A stretch of DNA of 64,000 nucleotides, taken from Callosobruchus maculatus. Lineage: Eukaryota; Arthropoda; Insecta; Coleoptera; Chrysomelidae. The translations under genes were made by a program, and so were the position numbers. The stretch covers positions 250,501-314,500 of the forward strand of contig CATOUR010000085.1 in NCBI GenBank assembly GCA_951848785.1, in the 5' to 3' direction. Position 1 is the stretch's first letter. Each line of letters opens with the position of its first letter. The notes beneath the pieces were generated by a model. The model was not told where the DNA came from, ran no database searches, and saw only the letters and a program-made list of their open reading frames with translations. Below, in pieces: positions 1 through 11,772 of this stretch.

Positions 1-779
1 GGTTCAAAGAAAACTAGTGATTAGCGAACGCTTTGCGTTTCATAATCGGCGGTTTACGTCAAAAGCTCTGGTTATCCAGTAGTTAAGTGAACCCAAGAAT
101 GAAGTATGGGTTATCTCTGACGTTTGTTGTGGTCAACCGATGATACATAAGCTTGCTTTGGAGCTTTTAAATGCATTTTGACATTGGCGTCTAAGACGTT
201 GGTAGATTTTGATTCTGTTGTAATACAAGTCAAAAATATGAATACAATTAGAGCAACCCTCGTATGAATACAATTATTTGTCAAAGGGTTAGGTTGTATT
301 CACAGAACACAATTATGGCAGTGCTCTGAGACCCATCCGAGCTGCCAACTTGAAGATAAATAAGCTTAACCACTGGTTTTCTTTCTGAAACAGAGCGATC
401 CGATAACTACTGATCAACTTCCATCTGTCGGTTTAGTGACTACAAGGGGTTACCTATGATTGTGAAACTGGGCTCAAATTGACTTTTAATAATGACTAAA
501 CTAATAATCAATTTTATACTGTAATTTATTTTTGTTTGTTCCTTTTGGAAGTTCCATTATTATGAAAATTGTATACAGCACTTATTGGCGCCTACTACGC
601 CACCTGGTGGTTGTTTCAGAAAGTCAAAATATGATTTTTAGTGTTTTTACTTGAGTATTATCTATAAAATGATTACTTTATTTACTTAATCGTGTCTGAA
701 CTACAACTTGTAACTAGGAATTATAAAATATCCATAGATAAAAATAAATATTATGACAATATGTCGTGAATATAACTAT
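1..779. other. No recognisable gene
   Basis: No open frame, RNA gene or clean terminal repeat is visible here. It is AT-rich, with a short GC-richer stretch near 585-625. The stretch abuts the 3' end of the LINE fragment that follows on the minus strand, so part of it may be that element's 3' untranslated region; this is inference. Confidence 0.5.
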
Positions 780-1576
780 AAATGTTCATATATCACTCCA
801 GTGTCTGGCGCATTTCACAGCATTTTCATTGCACGTCCAAAGGTCTCGGATGGTACATGGGGTTTGTAGAGATTGACACGCTAGAAGGTGCTCCATTGTC
901 TGGAATTCTCCACATTCACACGTTTCCTCTTCCACGTATCCCCATTTCAGGAGGTTGTTCTTGGATCTCCCCATTTGGCACCGGAGTCGGTTGAGGGTTT
1001 TCCAGGTGCCCCAGTATAAGTCTGAGCCTGCAGGAAGTTTTTCTTTTGTATTCCAGGTTGGGATGTTGTTGACTGCTATGCGCTGTTCCCATTTTGCCTC
1101 CTTGATAGCAGTTTTAGAGGCTGTGGGGGGCTGTGTAGTTTGCATAAAGCCTCGCCTTGATTTCAGTCTGGCCGCTGCCGGTATATATTGGTACAGAGGA
1201 CGTCTGGTGTCTTCACATTGTCTGCTTCGTTCGGCCATGGCTAGGGTTTCCCGACGTATTTGCGGTGGTGCTATTCCGGCTAGCATATAGAGCTGATCAA
1301 GGTTAGTGGGTTTTAGGCATCCGGTTATTAATCTACATGTGTCATTCAGGACAGGGTCCAGTCTTTGGGCATGTGATGATCTCTCCCATACGGGGGATGC
1401 ATACTCGGCTGCGGAGTAGCACAGTGCAAGGGCCGAGAAGCGCAGGACATTAGGGTCTGCCCCCCATCGAGCACTAGTCAGTTTCCGGAGAATGCCGTTT
1501 CTGGTGTTGACTTTGGCCTTGGTTTTGTCGATATGTTTTCTGAACGTCAGGGAGCGGTCTAATGTAACACTAAAAC
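780..1576 (-). pseudogene. LINE reverse transcriptase C-terminal fragment
   Basis: The minus strand reads open from about 1576 to a stop near 783. It starts inside a motif of the type VTLDRSLTF that follows the RT thumb in insect LINEs, runs through ALALCYSAAEYASPVW, and ends in a Cys-rich tail CECGEFQTMEHLLAC. That tail is the usual C-terminal zinc motif of jockey/R1-type LINE ORF2 proteins. The first conventional ATG is internal (1286), so the frame is a 5'-truncated piece with no start of its own. There is no frameshift over about 260 codons, which suggests a fairly recent copy. Upstream RT and endonuclease domains are absent. The clade is not certain. Confidence 0.85.
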
Positions 1577-1994
1577 GATAGGATGGAGGCTATATCCCTA
1601 TAGGGCGGCAATTGTTTCTGAAACTCACAGCACACTTGTCAGAATACCTATTTTACTGATATCTCCGGTTTGAAAATAGCTGGGAGGTTGAATCTTTCGC
1701 TGGCTTTTTAAGAATTTTGTTCTCTATATATCTGTGTTAAAAGATATATAGCATACCATTTAAAATTTTATAATAATAATAAACGTCTTTATTAAAGAAT
1801 ATACATAGAGTGGAACTAAGGTGGCGAAGTTTAGCATTTAGCTATTCTTACACTTAACCACCGATGTTATAAATTTTGATGTTTCTTTGGCGAACACACA
1901 AATGTAAATACAAATGTCGAAGTATATATAAATAAGAAACGAAATCAAAAAAGAGGTGAAAAATAAAAATTAGTGTTATGCTAAGGTAAACAAC

Positions 1995-4599
1995 TTATGT
2001 CAAACTAGAATTATAATACGAGTCACTCAATAATTTCCTTCTAAGATGCTGGCGAAAACGTGTTATTGTCATATTTTTCAAGCTACTCTCAAGGGAATTG
2101 TACAAAATTGCGCAATTATACGAAAAACTTCTTTGGGATAACGATGTTGCATGTTGTGGTATTCTGACGAGAAACCTGTTTATAACAATTCTGTCACGCA
2201 CTGAGTAGTTGAAAATAATTTTTTCGTATAGATATTCCGGCTTAGATGATGCTATTACTTTAAGGATGAAAGTAAGAAAATGTAGCTTAACAAGTTGATC
2301 AAACTTTAGCCATTCCAACGTCAGGTCTTTATGAGATATATGGTCGTATCTTCTCATGCCAAATATGAAATTATTTTGAATTATTTGGATTCAATTTTTT
2401 GTGGCTTGATCCAAGCATGGATAGTATAAAATACTGCAGTAATTCAAAACAGATATCACCAAGGCTTCACACAGTTTTTTCTCATCTTGAAATTTAGCAG
2501 GAACCTATTTGCATACAGACAGCGTAAGTGGAAATAAGTTTTTTATGCAAGCCCTTTCACATGACTGGAGAACCGCAACATCGAGTTCTACACCAAGTAT
2601 TTTCGCACTATTTGTGAAATGCAATTGCTTATTGTTGATTTTAATATTAATACACTTTCAACATCCTTTCTCCGACTGTCTGAACAGAAAACTAGTATTT
2701 TGGATTTATCTGGATTTATGTCTAGATTGTGATCTGTAGAATATTTGCACAATTTATGCATGTCTTCTTGCAATGCTGGAATAGTTATGTAAATCATCTA
2801 TACTAAAACAGTGTGTTAGTTGGGTATCATCTGCAAACGACTGGATTTCAGAGTTTTGAGTCATTTTGGCCAAATCAAAGGTATATATCAAGTACAACGA
2901 GGGCCCCAGGATTGACCCTTGATGTACCCCTGAGGGTATGTGGGTGACACTAGATGTTGCGCCCCTCAAAGATACACGCTGAGTGCGATTCGTGAGGTAG
3001 CTTTCAAAAAACTTGATTACAGTGCCATCACAACCAATGCACCGTAGCTTGGCACATAAAAGTGTATGATCAAATTTGTCGAAAGCTTTGGAATAGTCAA
3101 CTGAAATGAGAGTCATAGCCATTTTTTTGTCGAGCGCACGGATTATGTTGTCACAAAGGTTTAGTAAGGCAGATGTTGTATTGCAATGTATTCTGAAGCC
3201 AGATTGGTTATGAGGGATAATTTTCCGCTCCTCAACAAAAGAAGTAACTTGAATTTGAACTATTTTTTCTAAAATTTTTGAGAATACTGGTATAATGCTA
3301 ATAGATCTTAAATCGGACAGAGTTTTTTGGTACAGGTATTATTATTGCTTCCCGCCAACTTTTAGGAAAATAACCAATTTCAAGACAAACATTAATTATG
3401 TGCATCAAATGGTAGAAGGTTACAGGCAGACTAATCTTCAACATAGTGAGATTATCGATACCTTTAGCATCAGATTTAAGAGCTTTAATAACTTGAAGAA
3501 TTTCTTGGGGCCCGGCTATTTTAAAGGAAAAAGAGTTATGCGAAAACGTATTATTACTGCTATGAACTGACATAATTTATCCGAGACTTGTTTTGTGCTG
3601 TACACTGACATAAAATATTTATTTATTTCGTTAACGTCACAAATGTTATCTGGCAGGGGCGGTTTCACGTGTGAATTGATATTAAGTTCGCAAAGTGAAG
3701 GAGAGCCACGGAGCAGGTTTATTAACTCTGAATGTAGTGATGGGAGGAAACTTGTCGTATGTCCTCATCAATATATCAGTGAGATGCCTAACTTTATCGT
3801 CTATGTTATTCATAAAAAATAAATCATCCAATCTTGCATTGAAGAGCTCAGTTAAAAATTCTTCCTCATTGAAATTTTTGAAATTTCTGACAGTTACAAA
3901 CTTCTGTTTTTTTATATACACAGGCAGAGTCAGAGTGCACGTTACCATTTTATGGTCTGAAATGTTATTTGAGTCAAGCACAAGACAGTTTGATGAGCAA
4001 TCTGGCTTGTTTGTGAAGAGTGGATCCAGCAATGAAGCTGTGTTATTTGTGACTCTAGTCGGTGAATTAACGATTTGAGAAAAATCTACAATTTCAAAGC
4101 ATAGAGTAAGAGCATTGTTTATGTTTAAGAGATCAATATTTAAGTCGCCTACAATAACAATGTTTTCAAAATTATTCGACACAAACGGTAATAATTGATC
4201 AAGAACTCCAATACATTCATTTAGGTTTGGTGAGGGTGGCCTATACAGCACACCAATAAGCAGGTTCTGTTTGTTAATGGTGATACTGAGCTACACCATT
4301 TCTAGACAGTTTCCTACATTAATGTCCAAGTCAACGGTTTCGACGTGAAAGTCTGTGGTTACGTACACCCCCACGCCCCCTCCGCGGGAGCCCGTATCGC
4401 TGCGGAAAAAATTATAATTTTCTATACTCACTAGATCACTGGTGATGTCTTGGGTCAACCACGTTTCACTTACTGCAAAAATGTCGAATTCCTCAATTTC
4501 AACCAGGTTTACAACTGCGTCAAAATCTGACATGAGAGATCGCACGTTTAAATGACCAAGCTTGATAGAAGACAAATGTCTAACTCTATTACTAACCAT
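1995..4599 (-). pseudogene. LINE A ORF2 (endonuclease-reverse transcriptase)
   Basis: ORF2 begins at ATG 4599, overlapping the ORF1 stop. Its segments, in order, are endonuclease (4599-4291 and 4251-3682, with LGHLNVRSL, AVSETWL, GDLNIDL, LLDPLF and an intact SDH), RT N-terminus (3573-3298), RT core with YSKAFDKFDH, SGVHQGSILGP and the catalytic FADD (3122-2754), and the C-terminal thumb region (2797-2588 and 2357-1995). Frameshifts or stops separate each segment, so no full protein can be made. All catalytic motifs are still recognisable, so decay is moderate. Confidence 0.85.
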
Positions 4600-5666
4600 A
4601 ATTAATGTTACTTTTTAATTTAGAAACATATCTGTTAAATATAGGACACACTAAGTCATGTGCCACATGATCAACTGGCAAAGAGGATTTGAACTTAATA
4701 TTACTATTCAAACAATTGACACATCTTAAAACGTCAGAACTACAATTTTTGACCTTATGATCTTCCGAGCACTTAGCACAGCAAACTTTAGAAGGTTTAC
4801 ACTGATTTACCATGCGACCAAACGCACAACACCGAATACACTGAATCACCCTTATGTGGTCTTCTACGGGACACATTCCCCATCCCAAAAGGATATGTTC
4901 TCGACTTAGTAGTAGCTTCCTCAGCTCTGGAGTGACTTCCAATACAAGCCCGTTATGTTGTTTAATCTTGGCAATAACTTTCATGTATGACGAATAATCA
5001 TCCAATCCATTTAGCGACACTATATTTTCAATTATTTGATCATTGCTTGTTATATCATCTGAAAGGCGAACCCCTTTTATTATTACTCGGGGATTATATT
5101 TTTTAGCTTGATTAGCAATAAATTGGTTGCCCATCTGGTTACTAAGTAGGTTCTTAAGTTTACTCCTGCTGGTCTCGTCTTTACAATATACTGCAACCCC
5201 ATCTCTAATCTTTTTAGTTCCGTTGATGGATGTATGTTTTTGTATTGGCTAAACATACCTGATTATTAGTGGTGTTTTTCAACTCTGATATTTCTTTTTC
5301 CAAGACACTTATCTTGAATATTTGCAATTCGATGGAGTTTTCCAGCTCATTTGTAAGACGAGATTGAATGTTTTTTTCGCGTGTTATACAATCTATTTCT
5401 TTTTGTAAAATAGCATGGTTCACCTGACTCTCTGTACTATCCAGCTGTTGTTGTTTATTGAATTTAGATACCACAGTCTTCATGCAGTCGTCACAAAACC
5501 ATAGTAAATTGTCCGATTCACAAAGAATTTTGCATATGTTGTCTCTTAGCCCGACACAAGCAGGATGGAAAGGCGATGTGCATATTTTACACTTTATTAA
5601 CTTGTTATTCACGATAAAGTTAACACATCATTTTGTACAGACGCACACGTCTACGTCGTCCGCCAT
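4592..5666 (-). pseudogene. LINE A ORF1 (PHD finger / zinc-knuckle protein)
   Basis: ORF1 starts at ATG 5666 (MADDVDVCVC) only eight bases from the element 5' end. A TGA stop lies at codon 13. After it the frame continues into CKICTSPFHPACVG and LLWFCDDC, which complete a PHD-like Cys/His pattern. A glutamine/lysine-rich coiled coil follows (about 5450-5280). A frameshift near 5200 leads into the C-terminal part (5134-4592) with CIRCCAFGRMVNQC, CAKCSEDHKVKNC and a third Cys pair. These knuckles are the nucleic-acid-binding region of LINE ORF1 proteins. The last codons overlap the ORF2 start by eight bases (ATGGTTAG). Confidence 0.8.
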
Positions 5667-5673
5667 CCTCGAC

Positions 5674-7057
5674 TAGACTGTTATTACATTCGTAATAATG
5701 CGTAATGATTGTTATTATGTCAGATATCGCCCTGTAGCTACTGAGTCAAGATAGGCTTGGACAATTTTTATGTAACAGATTATTAGGTAAGAACAGCTCT
5801 TTCAAACGAGACCTAGCTTGTTTAATTCCTTTAACTTATACCAAAGTTATGGCCATTTGAATAAAAAGCTTTATGCCATTCCCCCACCACTACATTTTAC
5901 AAGATAGAGCAAAAAACGATTAACAAAAAAAAATCGAGAACTGTTTAGTCTACATGACGGTAGAATTTATAATATACCTTTATTTGCATATTTTTTGAGA
6001 AAAAGCCGTTTTTCTGATTGACCGTAACAGTTACGCCCCCTAGCGGCTACTTGCGGAATTTAAAAATAATTTCCGGCGATTTCTCTTAGCCGATTTACCT
6101 AATAATATTTTTATACGATTAACGGTTACCGAGATATTGCCGGCGTCCATTCTTATTAGGTCACCCTGTACATACGAGTATTTATTGCTTTTTACCGTTC
6201 TTTATATTTAACATGGAAACTATTAAATTGATTCTAATGAAATTTTGACACAGTGCTATTACCGTGGTAAGGATGGAAAATGCGTATGCTTTTTAGAAAT
6301 CGTGTCAGTGGCAGCGCAGCAATAATAAAAAAAAACTAGATATACCTGTATGAAAACAGGTTTTTAGGTGATTGATTTAGGGGTTCCTGATCATTTTCTA
6401 CCTTTTTGGGTGGGGGTGAAATTGTGGCGGTGTGTGTGTGGGGGGGGGGGAGGTTGAAAAGTGAAACATTTGTTGTATGAAGGAAAGACCTAGCGGATAA
6501 CACAGGGAGGGAAGCTGGCTGCTATGGGAAAATAATAAACTGGTATCAATGTGTGGGAAATACTGAGTCAATCAACTTGACACCATTTTTTAATTTTGAT
6601 AATAGAAATGAACAACAGAACCAAGGTCTTTCTTTTAACAGATAATTAATGTACACAGACTAAAGCTGTCTAGCATTTCATAAGTGGACACACTGTTCGT
6701 TTCAATATACATGTATCGTAAACATATTTTTTAGCTTTTTCCATTTTATTACTAACAACATAAGTGCTTCGACAATAATTTAATTTGGATTATGTATTTG
6801 TCAGCCTCTACTGAATGCAATGGCTTTTTTGTGTGCTTTCCAATATTCAGTATTAATCCTTATTGAATGATGGAGTATACAATGTTAATTACTCATGGGC
6901 TGCATAGTAACTGCCAACACTTTTTGAAATACTTGCACAACTGCATATAATAATTTGAAAAGCAATGTTGGGTAAATTGTTAAGTGAAGAAGTAGACTGG
7001 TGCTGATAATAAAATGAACGTAAACTTCTACTAATAAAAATAATTCCTGTAAAACAG
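5674..7057. other. Repeat-derived spacer, no gene
   Basis: No convincing coding frame. The stretch 5980-6175 has the composition of a TA-flanked MITE and ends at 6160-6173 in GGTCACCCTGTA, the inward-facing end shared by many elements here; I could not identify its partner end. A GT/G-run lies at 6430-6452. The rest is AT-rich and featureless. Confidence 0.45.
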
Positions 7058-7193
7058 ATTTTCAAGTAAATTTGCATTTCCTGGCTGTCTTGGATGCATC
7101 GACCGTACCCATGCAGCTCTGGTGAAACCAAGGGAGCACGAGGAGAGATTTTTCAACAAGAAGCATTACCATTTAGGAAATGTGCAAATAGTA
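7058..7193 (+). pseudogene. Harbinger (HARBI1-like) transposase exon fragment
   Basis: The plus strand reads FPGCLGCIDRTHAALVKP, then EHEERFFNKKHYHLGNVQ. This matches the block around the first catalytic Asp (GCIDGTH) of PIF/Harbinger DDE transposases and HARBI1. A splice-acceptor-like TGTAAAACAG precedes it, and GTAAAC follows the NVQI codons, so it looks like one internal exon. No neighbouring Harbinger exons are visible within 1 kb, and a stop follows shortly (about 7211). The expected Gly in CIDGTH is Arg here. It is probably a relic of a transposon or a domesticated HARBI1 gene; one exon cannot tell these apart. Confidence 0.75.
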
Positions 7194-8876
7194 AACTTAG
7201 CTTTATTTTAGTTATCAACGTGAAATCAACCTCATAAATGATACGCTTGTCTGGCATGCATTATAATGGTTGCGTTCAGGGAACCGAGCGCTCTTACGGA
7301 GCGCTTTGCATAGAGCGCTCTGTTAGAGCGGAATACTGATCTGTCTGTCCACGCCTAAAGTGCCGCACATAACATATTACATCAATACATCTTGACATGA
7401 CCAGGGCCGGCACTTTTTCATTTCCTAACCAGCCAGTGTTAGCGACCGGGGGGTGGGGAGGGGGGGGGGGGTAAGGGATTATTCACTTTTATAAGGGTTC
7501 TTAACATTAAAAGATATAGCTGTTAAAATGGAACAAATTCATTATTTTATTAAAAAACTGGAACCAAAAAAATTCAAAGATACAAAATATGTCATCAGGA
7601 CCTCATTGTCTATTTCAGAGATAAGGTCTCGGTGGATGTGCAGTATGCTGAGTTATGGAGGTGCATGCAATGCACCTGATTGGAATTCTAGCCAGGTGCA
7701 AGCGCCCGTTTGCACCTGGGGATTCGCCGGCCATGGACATGACATACATTCATTCGCAACCGCAAGATTAACAGTTTGTTTTGATTGATGTCCCAAAACT
7801 GTAAATACCGGTGAATAGTTGAAAATGAATCAAGAAATAATAGCAATAGTTATTGATACCGGTATTAATATTAATGTTTTACCTATCGTGGAATAACTTG
7901 CGTAACCACTCCATGATGGCCTGGAAAATAGGATTGAGCTGACCAGAAGTGTGACATCTCGGTAAACCGATTTATTTGCAATCTATGTTTCGATCGTTAT
8001 ATTACAAAGTAAAGGCTTGGATTTCCATTTTTCGGTAAAGTCGGAGACGCTTACTGCCGTTCGACAAGTCAGAAAGCAGATGGGTTTAGGTTATGTTTCC
8101 CCGTTGAATTATCGCTACCCAAATCGAGCGTAAAACAATTCTGCTATATAAAATGGCGTCCGCTCAATAAACGGCGGGGCGTTTAGTGACTGACTCTCGC
8201 TCGAGAGCGCGCAATCAATGTATCACTGAAGCCAATCATCAAAGAGTTTTCAGTAGCATTTCAAATATTTTATATACTACATTCACTATGCCGATAGGCA
8301 GGCATATCTATATTTAAATGCTATTTTAGCAAAAGTAATTACAATGTTTCAGTATAAAATTTGAAAAGTCTGCTAATGATCAATTGTAATTCTACTGTTC
8401 CGTCTGTGTACCAAAATAACATTCTATCATGCCAAGATGGAGATATGTCATTTAAAATTGAAGAGTAAATTCTGTGGAATACTTTCATTGCTTTCAGATT
8501 TCATGCTTCATACTATCTTTTGTATGAGCCTACTGTTATGACTAACAACCTGTATTTTCATTATTGTATATGTGGCACAATTTTTGGTTAATAAAATATA
8601 ATAAATTATGTTCCACTCAATTTTCTCAACTCTTTATTGTTTTGTTTTGTCTTTTACAATGAAATATGTAAATATTATGTTTAAATAAAATGCATTTGTT
8701 TAAATATTATAAAAGACCCAAAAAATATCTTAGCACACATAGTCAAAGCTTACCTAATCGAAGTATAAATAAGTTATACATATAAATTTTGTTTGCATCA
8801 ACAAATGTTTCACTTTTTAAACATCAGTAGCCCATAGGTTACTAGGAGTAACTCCAATATAATATACTTCATTACA
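7194..8876. other. No recognisable gene; G-run and small inverted repeats
   Basis: This holds a G-rich run at 7448-7473 and repeated GAGCGCTC/AGCGCTC words at 7288-7335. A perfect 10-bp inverted repeat (CCAGGTGCAA at 7692-7701 with TTGCACCTGG at 7710-7719) follows a related one at 7659-7677. A GC-richer patch with a TATATAAA box lies at 8142-8200 and could be an old promoter or LTR remnant, but nothing downstream is open. An 86-codon open frame at 7528-7788 covers the inverted repeats and resembles no family I know. Confidence 0.4.
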
Positions 8877-8878
8877 TA

Positions 8879-9556
8879 CAGGGTTGGGATAAAGTATGGA
8901 ACCAAGCAAATAACTTTAGAACGGAAAGAGTGATATTGCTGAAAATTTGCAGGCAAGTGTAGTGACGTCTAGTGCATCCGAAGACATTATGTTAGCTATT
9001 AATGTACTTCCGGTTTAACCCTGTATATTTTTGCTGATTTTAATTCGTCTTTTTTTTCTGAATACGTCCATAGTGGGTTTAGCATTAGTTTCTGTAAAAA
9101 CGGGAAAGATAAAGCTTCTTTATCATTTCAGGTGTTTAAAATGCCGGTCATTCAAAGTCGGTTTTGGCGATCGCGTGAGAACTCACAAAGAAGTGTGTCA
9201 ACTTTTAATGATTTACGTCCCGACAGGGGTCCTATAACACGTTTGACGGTGACTAAAAAAAAAAAAATACAAAAAAATTACCTCAAACGGGAAGACCGCA
9301 GACCGCCACGGACGAATTTGTGAGACAATTTTTTTAAGAAACAAATACTAAACCCACTATGAACGTATTCGGAAAAAAAGATGAATTACAATCTGCAAAA
9401 ATATACAGGGTGTCCCATTTAAATTAAAAAAGTTGACGGTACTTCCGGTTAAACCGGATGCATTAGACGTCACTACACTTGCCTGCAAATTTTCAGCAAT
9501 ATCACTCTTTCCGTTCCAAAGTTATTTGCTTGGTTCCATACTTTATCCCAACCCTG
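8879..9556. mobile_element. TA-flanked mariner-type MITE, copy 1
   Basis: The ends are inverted repeats: CAGGGTTGGGATAAAGTATG at 8879 and its complement ending at 9556. Each is flanked by TA, the target duplication of Tc1/mariner elements. The terminal repeats are about 100 bp long. The core (about 9060-9360) has a second inverted pair and a short frame starting MPVIQSRFWRS that continues toward TRLTVTKK. This resembles the N-terminal helix-turn-helix of mariner-like transposases (PITRSTV...GRPKTATDE types). Here the frame breaks at a poly-A run. A second copy lies at 24673-25555; relative to it this copy lacks a short left-arm block. Confidence 0.8.
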
Positions 9557-10091
9557 TATAACTAATTTAACATATTTGATCATGATGCTTAACATGCATC
9601 TATACAGGGTTATTCACGTTATTCGACATGGAGCATTATGGCTAAAGTATTTGATAAAAAAGAAAATCATAATTTCGGATGCATAGAGACCCATAAAGGC
9701 TACATTTTGAAAATATTTTCCTGTTATACAGGGTGTCCCAAAAACACGATATGTATCAAATTTATGTTTTTTTTTTAAATGGAACACCCCGTATATTATT
9801 GCATATTCATATTCCTTGGTGAATTCTATTGTGACTTTATGTATGGGACGTAAAGCAAACCGTTTAGGTGTAAATCACCATTTTCGGTATAAGTAGATAT
9901 CAGGAAAAATTGAATATCGCAGAGATTATAAAATTTGGAAGGCTGTGACCTTGCCGTATTACTAAGCATAAAATGTGTCAGCTTTGATGAGACTGTCAAA
10001 TTTAAGTTACGTTTATGCTTGGAGAAATCGGTCGATTAATTAAGGAAACTTCGATCAGCGATAACTTGATTTTTTTAAAAATGGGAATGCC

Positions 10092-10867
10092 CACAGAGTT
10101 AACATCTATATAGAGGGAGTGTAAACAACAAAATGCACAGGTCGCTGACCAGCCAACATGTAACGGAAATTTTGACGGCTTGAGGGCATTACCAGTGGCG
10201 TGTGACTTCATATTAAAATTGGATGTTCATTAATAGATTCAATTATTACTGTGATGTTACAAACTGTTACTGTTACTACCATGAAGTGTTTTTCAAAACA
10301 TATCTAACAGTGTTCTGAAAGGTAGCCTGTTGGAATGGCTGCATCGTGTTTCTACTTCAGCAATAAAATATAATAACTGCATTAGGTAATATCCAGTTCT
10401 ATAAAATTCTCATAGATAGATTTTCTGTAAGCAAATGTGGCATGTATTATGCTACTGAAAAATCCACAAATAGTCACAAACTCAGTCAAATATACACTAA
10501 AATCACAAAAATCTCGACACACGCAATAACCACAGCTGCAATGACAGCCACATGACAGCTTAAGGGCACGCCGAATGTAGGTTACTAGATTTATGACATA
10601 TTAGAAGTTATTGCGACATTCCGCTATGAAATTTACCATTTTTGGGATTTCATTAAATCAATACAAATTATCTTCACGTAAATCAGTTACATTGCAAGTA
10701 TATTGAAATGTATAGTTAAATACTCAGTTAAATCCTTTGTCTTCAAACTGCGGAAACTGCCAGATTTTGAAGAAACTGGAAGCGGACGAAGAAGAGTGGC
10801 AATAGCGCTATAGATGTTGGCTGGCCAATATTCAAATTAGGCTCCCTCTAGAGATGTTAACTCTGTG
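10092..10867. mobile_element. hAT-like MITE, 776 bp
   Basis: The terminal inverted repeat is CACAGAGTTAACATCT, mirrored at 10852-10867. A perfect 8-bp duplication GGAATGCC lies at 10084-10091 and 10868-10875. The uninterrupted sequence is present once in the mirrored arm near 20205-20215, which confirms the insertion. Subterminal GAGGGAG/CTCCCTC words also mirror. It has no coding capacity. The 8-bp duplication fits hAT or P-type transposition. Confidence 0.85.
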
Positions 10868-11156
10868 GGAATGCCTAATTTTTTTTATACGGTTAAACGT
10901 AGAATTGAGAACCTTTCTAATGGTATAAGGTTGTGAATATCAATCTCAGGCAGTTTTCATTTAATTTTAAATTTTCAAACAAATCGGCGTTTTTCAATTT
11001 TCCTACCTATAAGCAACGTAGCAGCCATGAAATATAAACAAAAACCTGTTCAGGTAGAAGAAAACAACTAACTTAGCTGAAAAATACACACGACTAATGT
11101 GACAAGATTATAAAAATTACTCACAACAAACAAAGTCTAACCAGAAACAACGGCGG

Positions 11157-11763
11157 TCAAAGAGAAGCTGGAGTATGGCAGAAATAAATTTTTTCACTGC
11201 CTACTAGCTACTGCAATGTACTAGAGATTGGAAATTTCCAAAACCATCAAAAATTTTGAAATAAAATAAAAACTACTAGAGAATGTTGTAAGCAGTTTAT
11301 TATTTTCATAATAAAATTTCACATTTAATGATATAAAAAAGTATGCAATTCTTTCAAAACTCAAGTCAAAAGTACCTCTGACTGGAGTTCTGAAAATTCT
11401 TCAGTACCTATTAGCAAGATCGCAGAAAATGAAGAATGAATTAAAATTTGTTCAAATTATAAAACATAATGGCAGAAAATTTAAATCTGATTTGTCAGTA
11501 TTCCTTTTTTGCAATATTGCTAATAGATATTGAAAAATAGAAGGGCTCCAGTCAGAGGTATCGACTTCGACACAAATTAGTACGTTTTTACACCATTACA
11601 TAATATGATTGATAGTTGCGTGGTGCAGCAACAGTCGCTGAATGTTTTTCTTTCATATCAGGGTTTTTAATTGTCTTGGAAATTTTTAACCTCTAGTAAA
11701 TTGCGGTAGCCAGTAGACTATAACAAATATCTATTGCTGCCATATTCCAGCTTCTCTTTGACC
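11157..11763. mobile_element. Inverted-repeat element, about 607 bp
   Basis: GGTCAAAGAGAAGCTGGA at about 11157 is mirrored at 11746-11763 as TCCAGCTTCTCTTTGACC, and the pairing extends inward through TATGGCAG with one mismatch. A second inverted pair lies inside (CCTCTGACTGGAG near 11372 against CTCCAGTCAGAGG near 11547). No coding frame and no clear target duplication were found; the neighbouring BEL insertion five bases away may have obscured one side. Confidence 0.65.
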
Positions 11764-11772
11764 TTAGAGATG

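Larger units (their letters stand above)
1768..5673 (-). mobile_element. CR1-like LINE, copy A, near full length
   Basis: A 3.9-kb non-LTR retrotransposon on the minus strand with ORF1 (PHD-type finger, coiled coil, CCHC knuckles) and ORF2 (endonuclease, RT). The 5' end is GTCGAG-ATGGCGGACG, matching the 5' ends of copies B (42944) and C (52841). The 3' end, AATAAAGACG followed by a TTATTA-type tail, matches copy C at 57139-57170. It is about 0.4 kb shorter than copy C. Several frameshifts and an early stop make it inactive. I could not find a convincing target-site duplication. PHD fingers in ORF1 are known from CR1-like LINEs, which is the reason for the class. Confidence 0.85.

Noticed and set aside
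955..1290. Plus-strand frames over 782-1290
   Set aside because: Opposite strand of a recognisable LINE ORF2 C-terminus.
1601..5735. LINE A as an insertion inside a MITE with GGGC ends
   Set aside because: Only about seven bases match between the supposed ends and no duplication was found.
7528..7788. 86-codon plus-strand frame
   Set aside because: It covers two inverted repeats and has no family resemblance or splice context.
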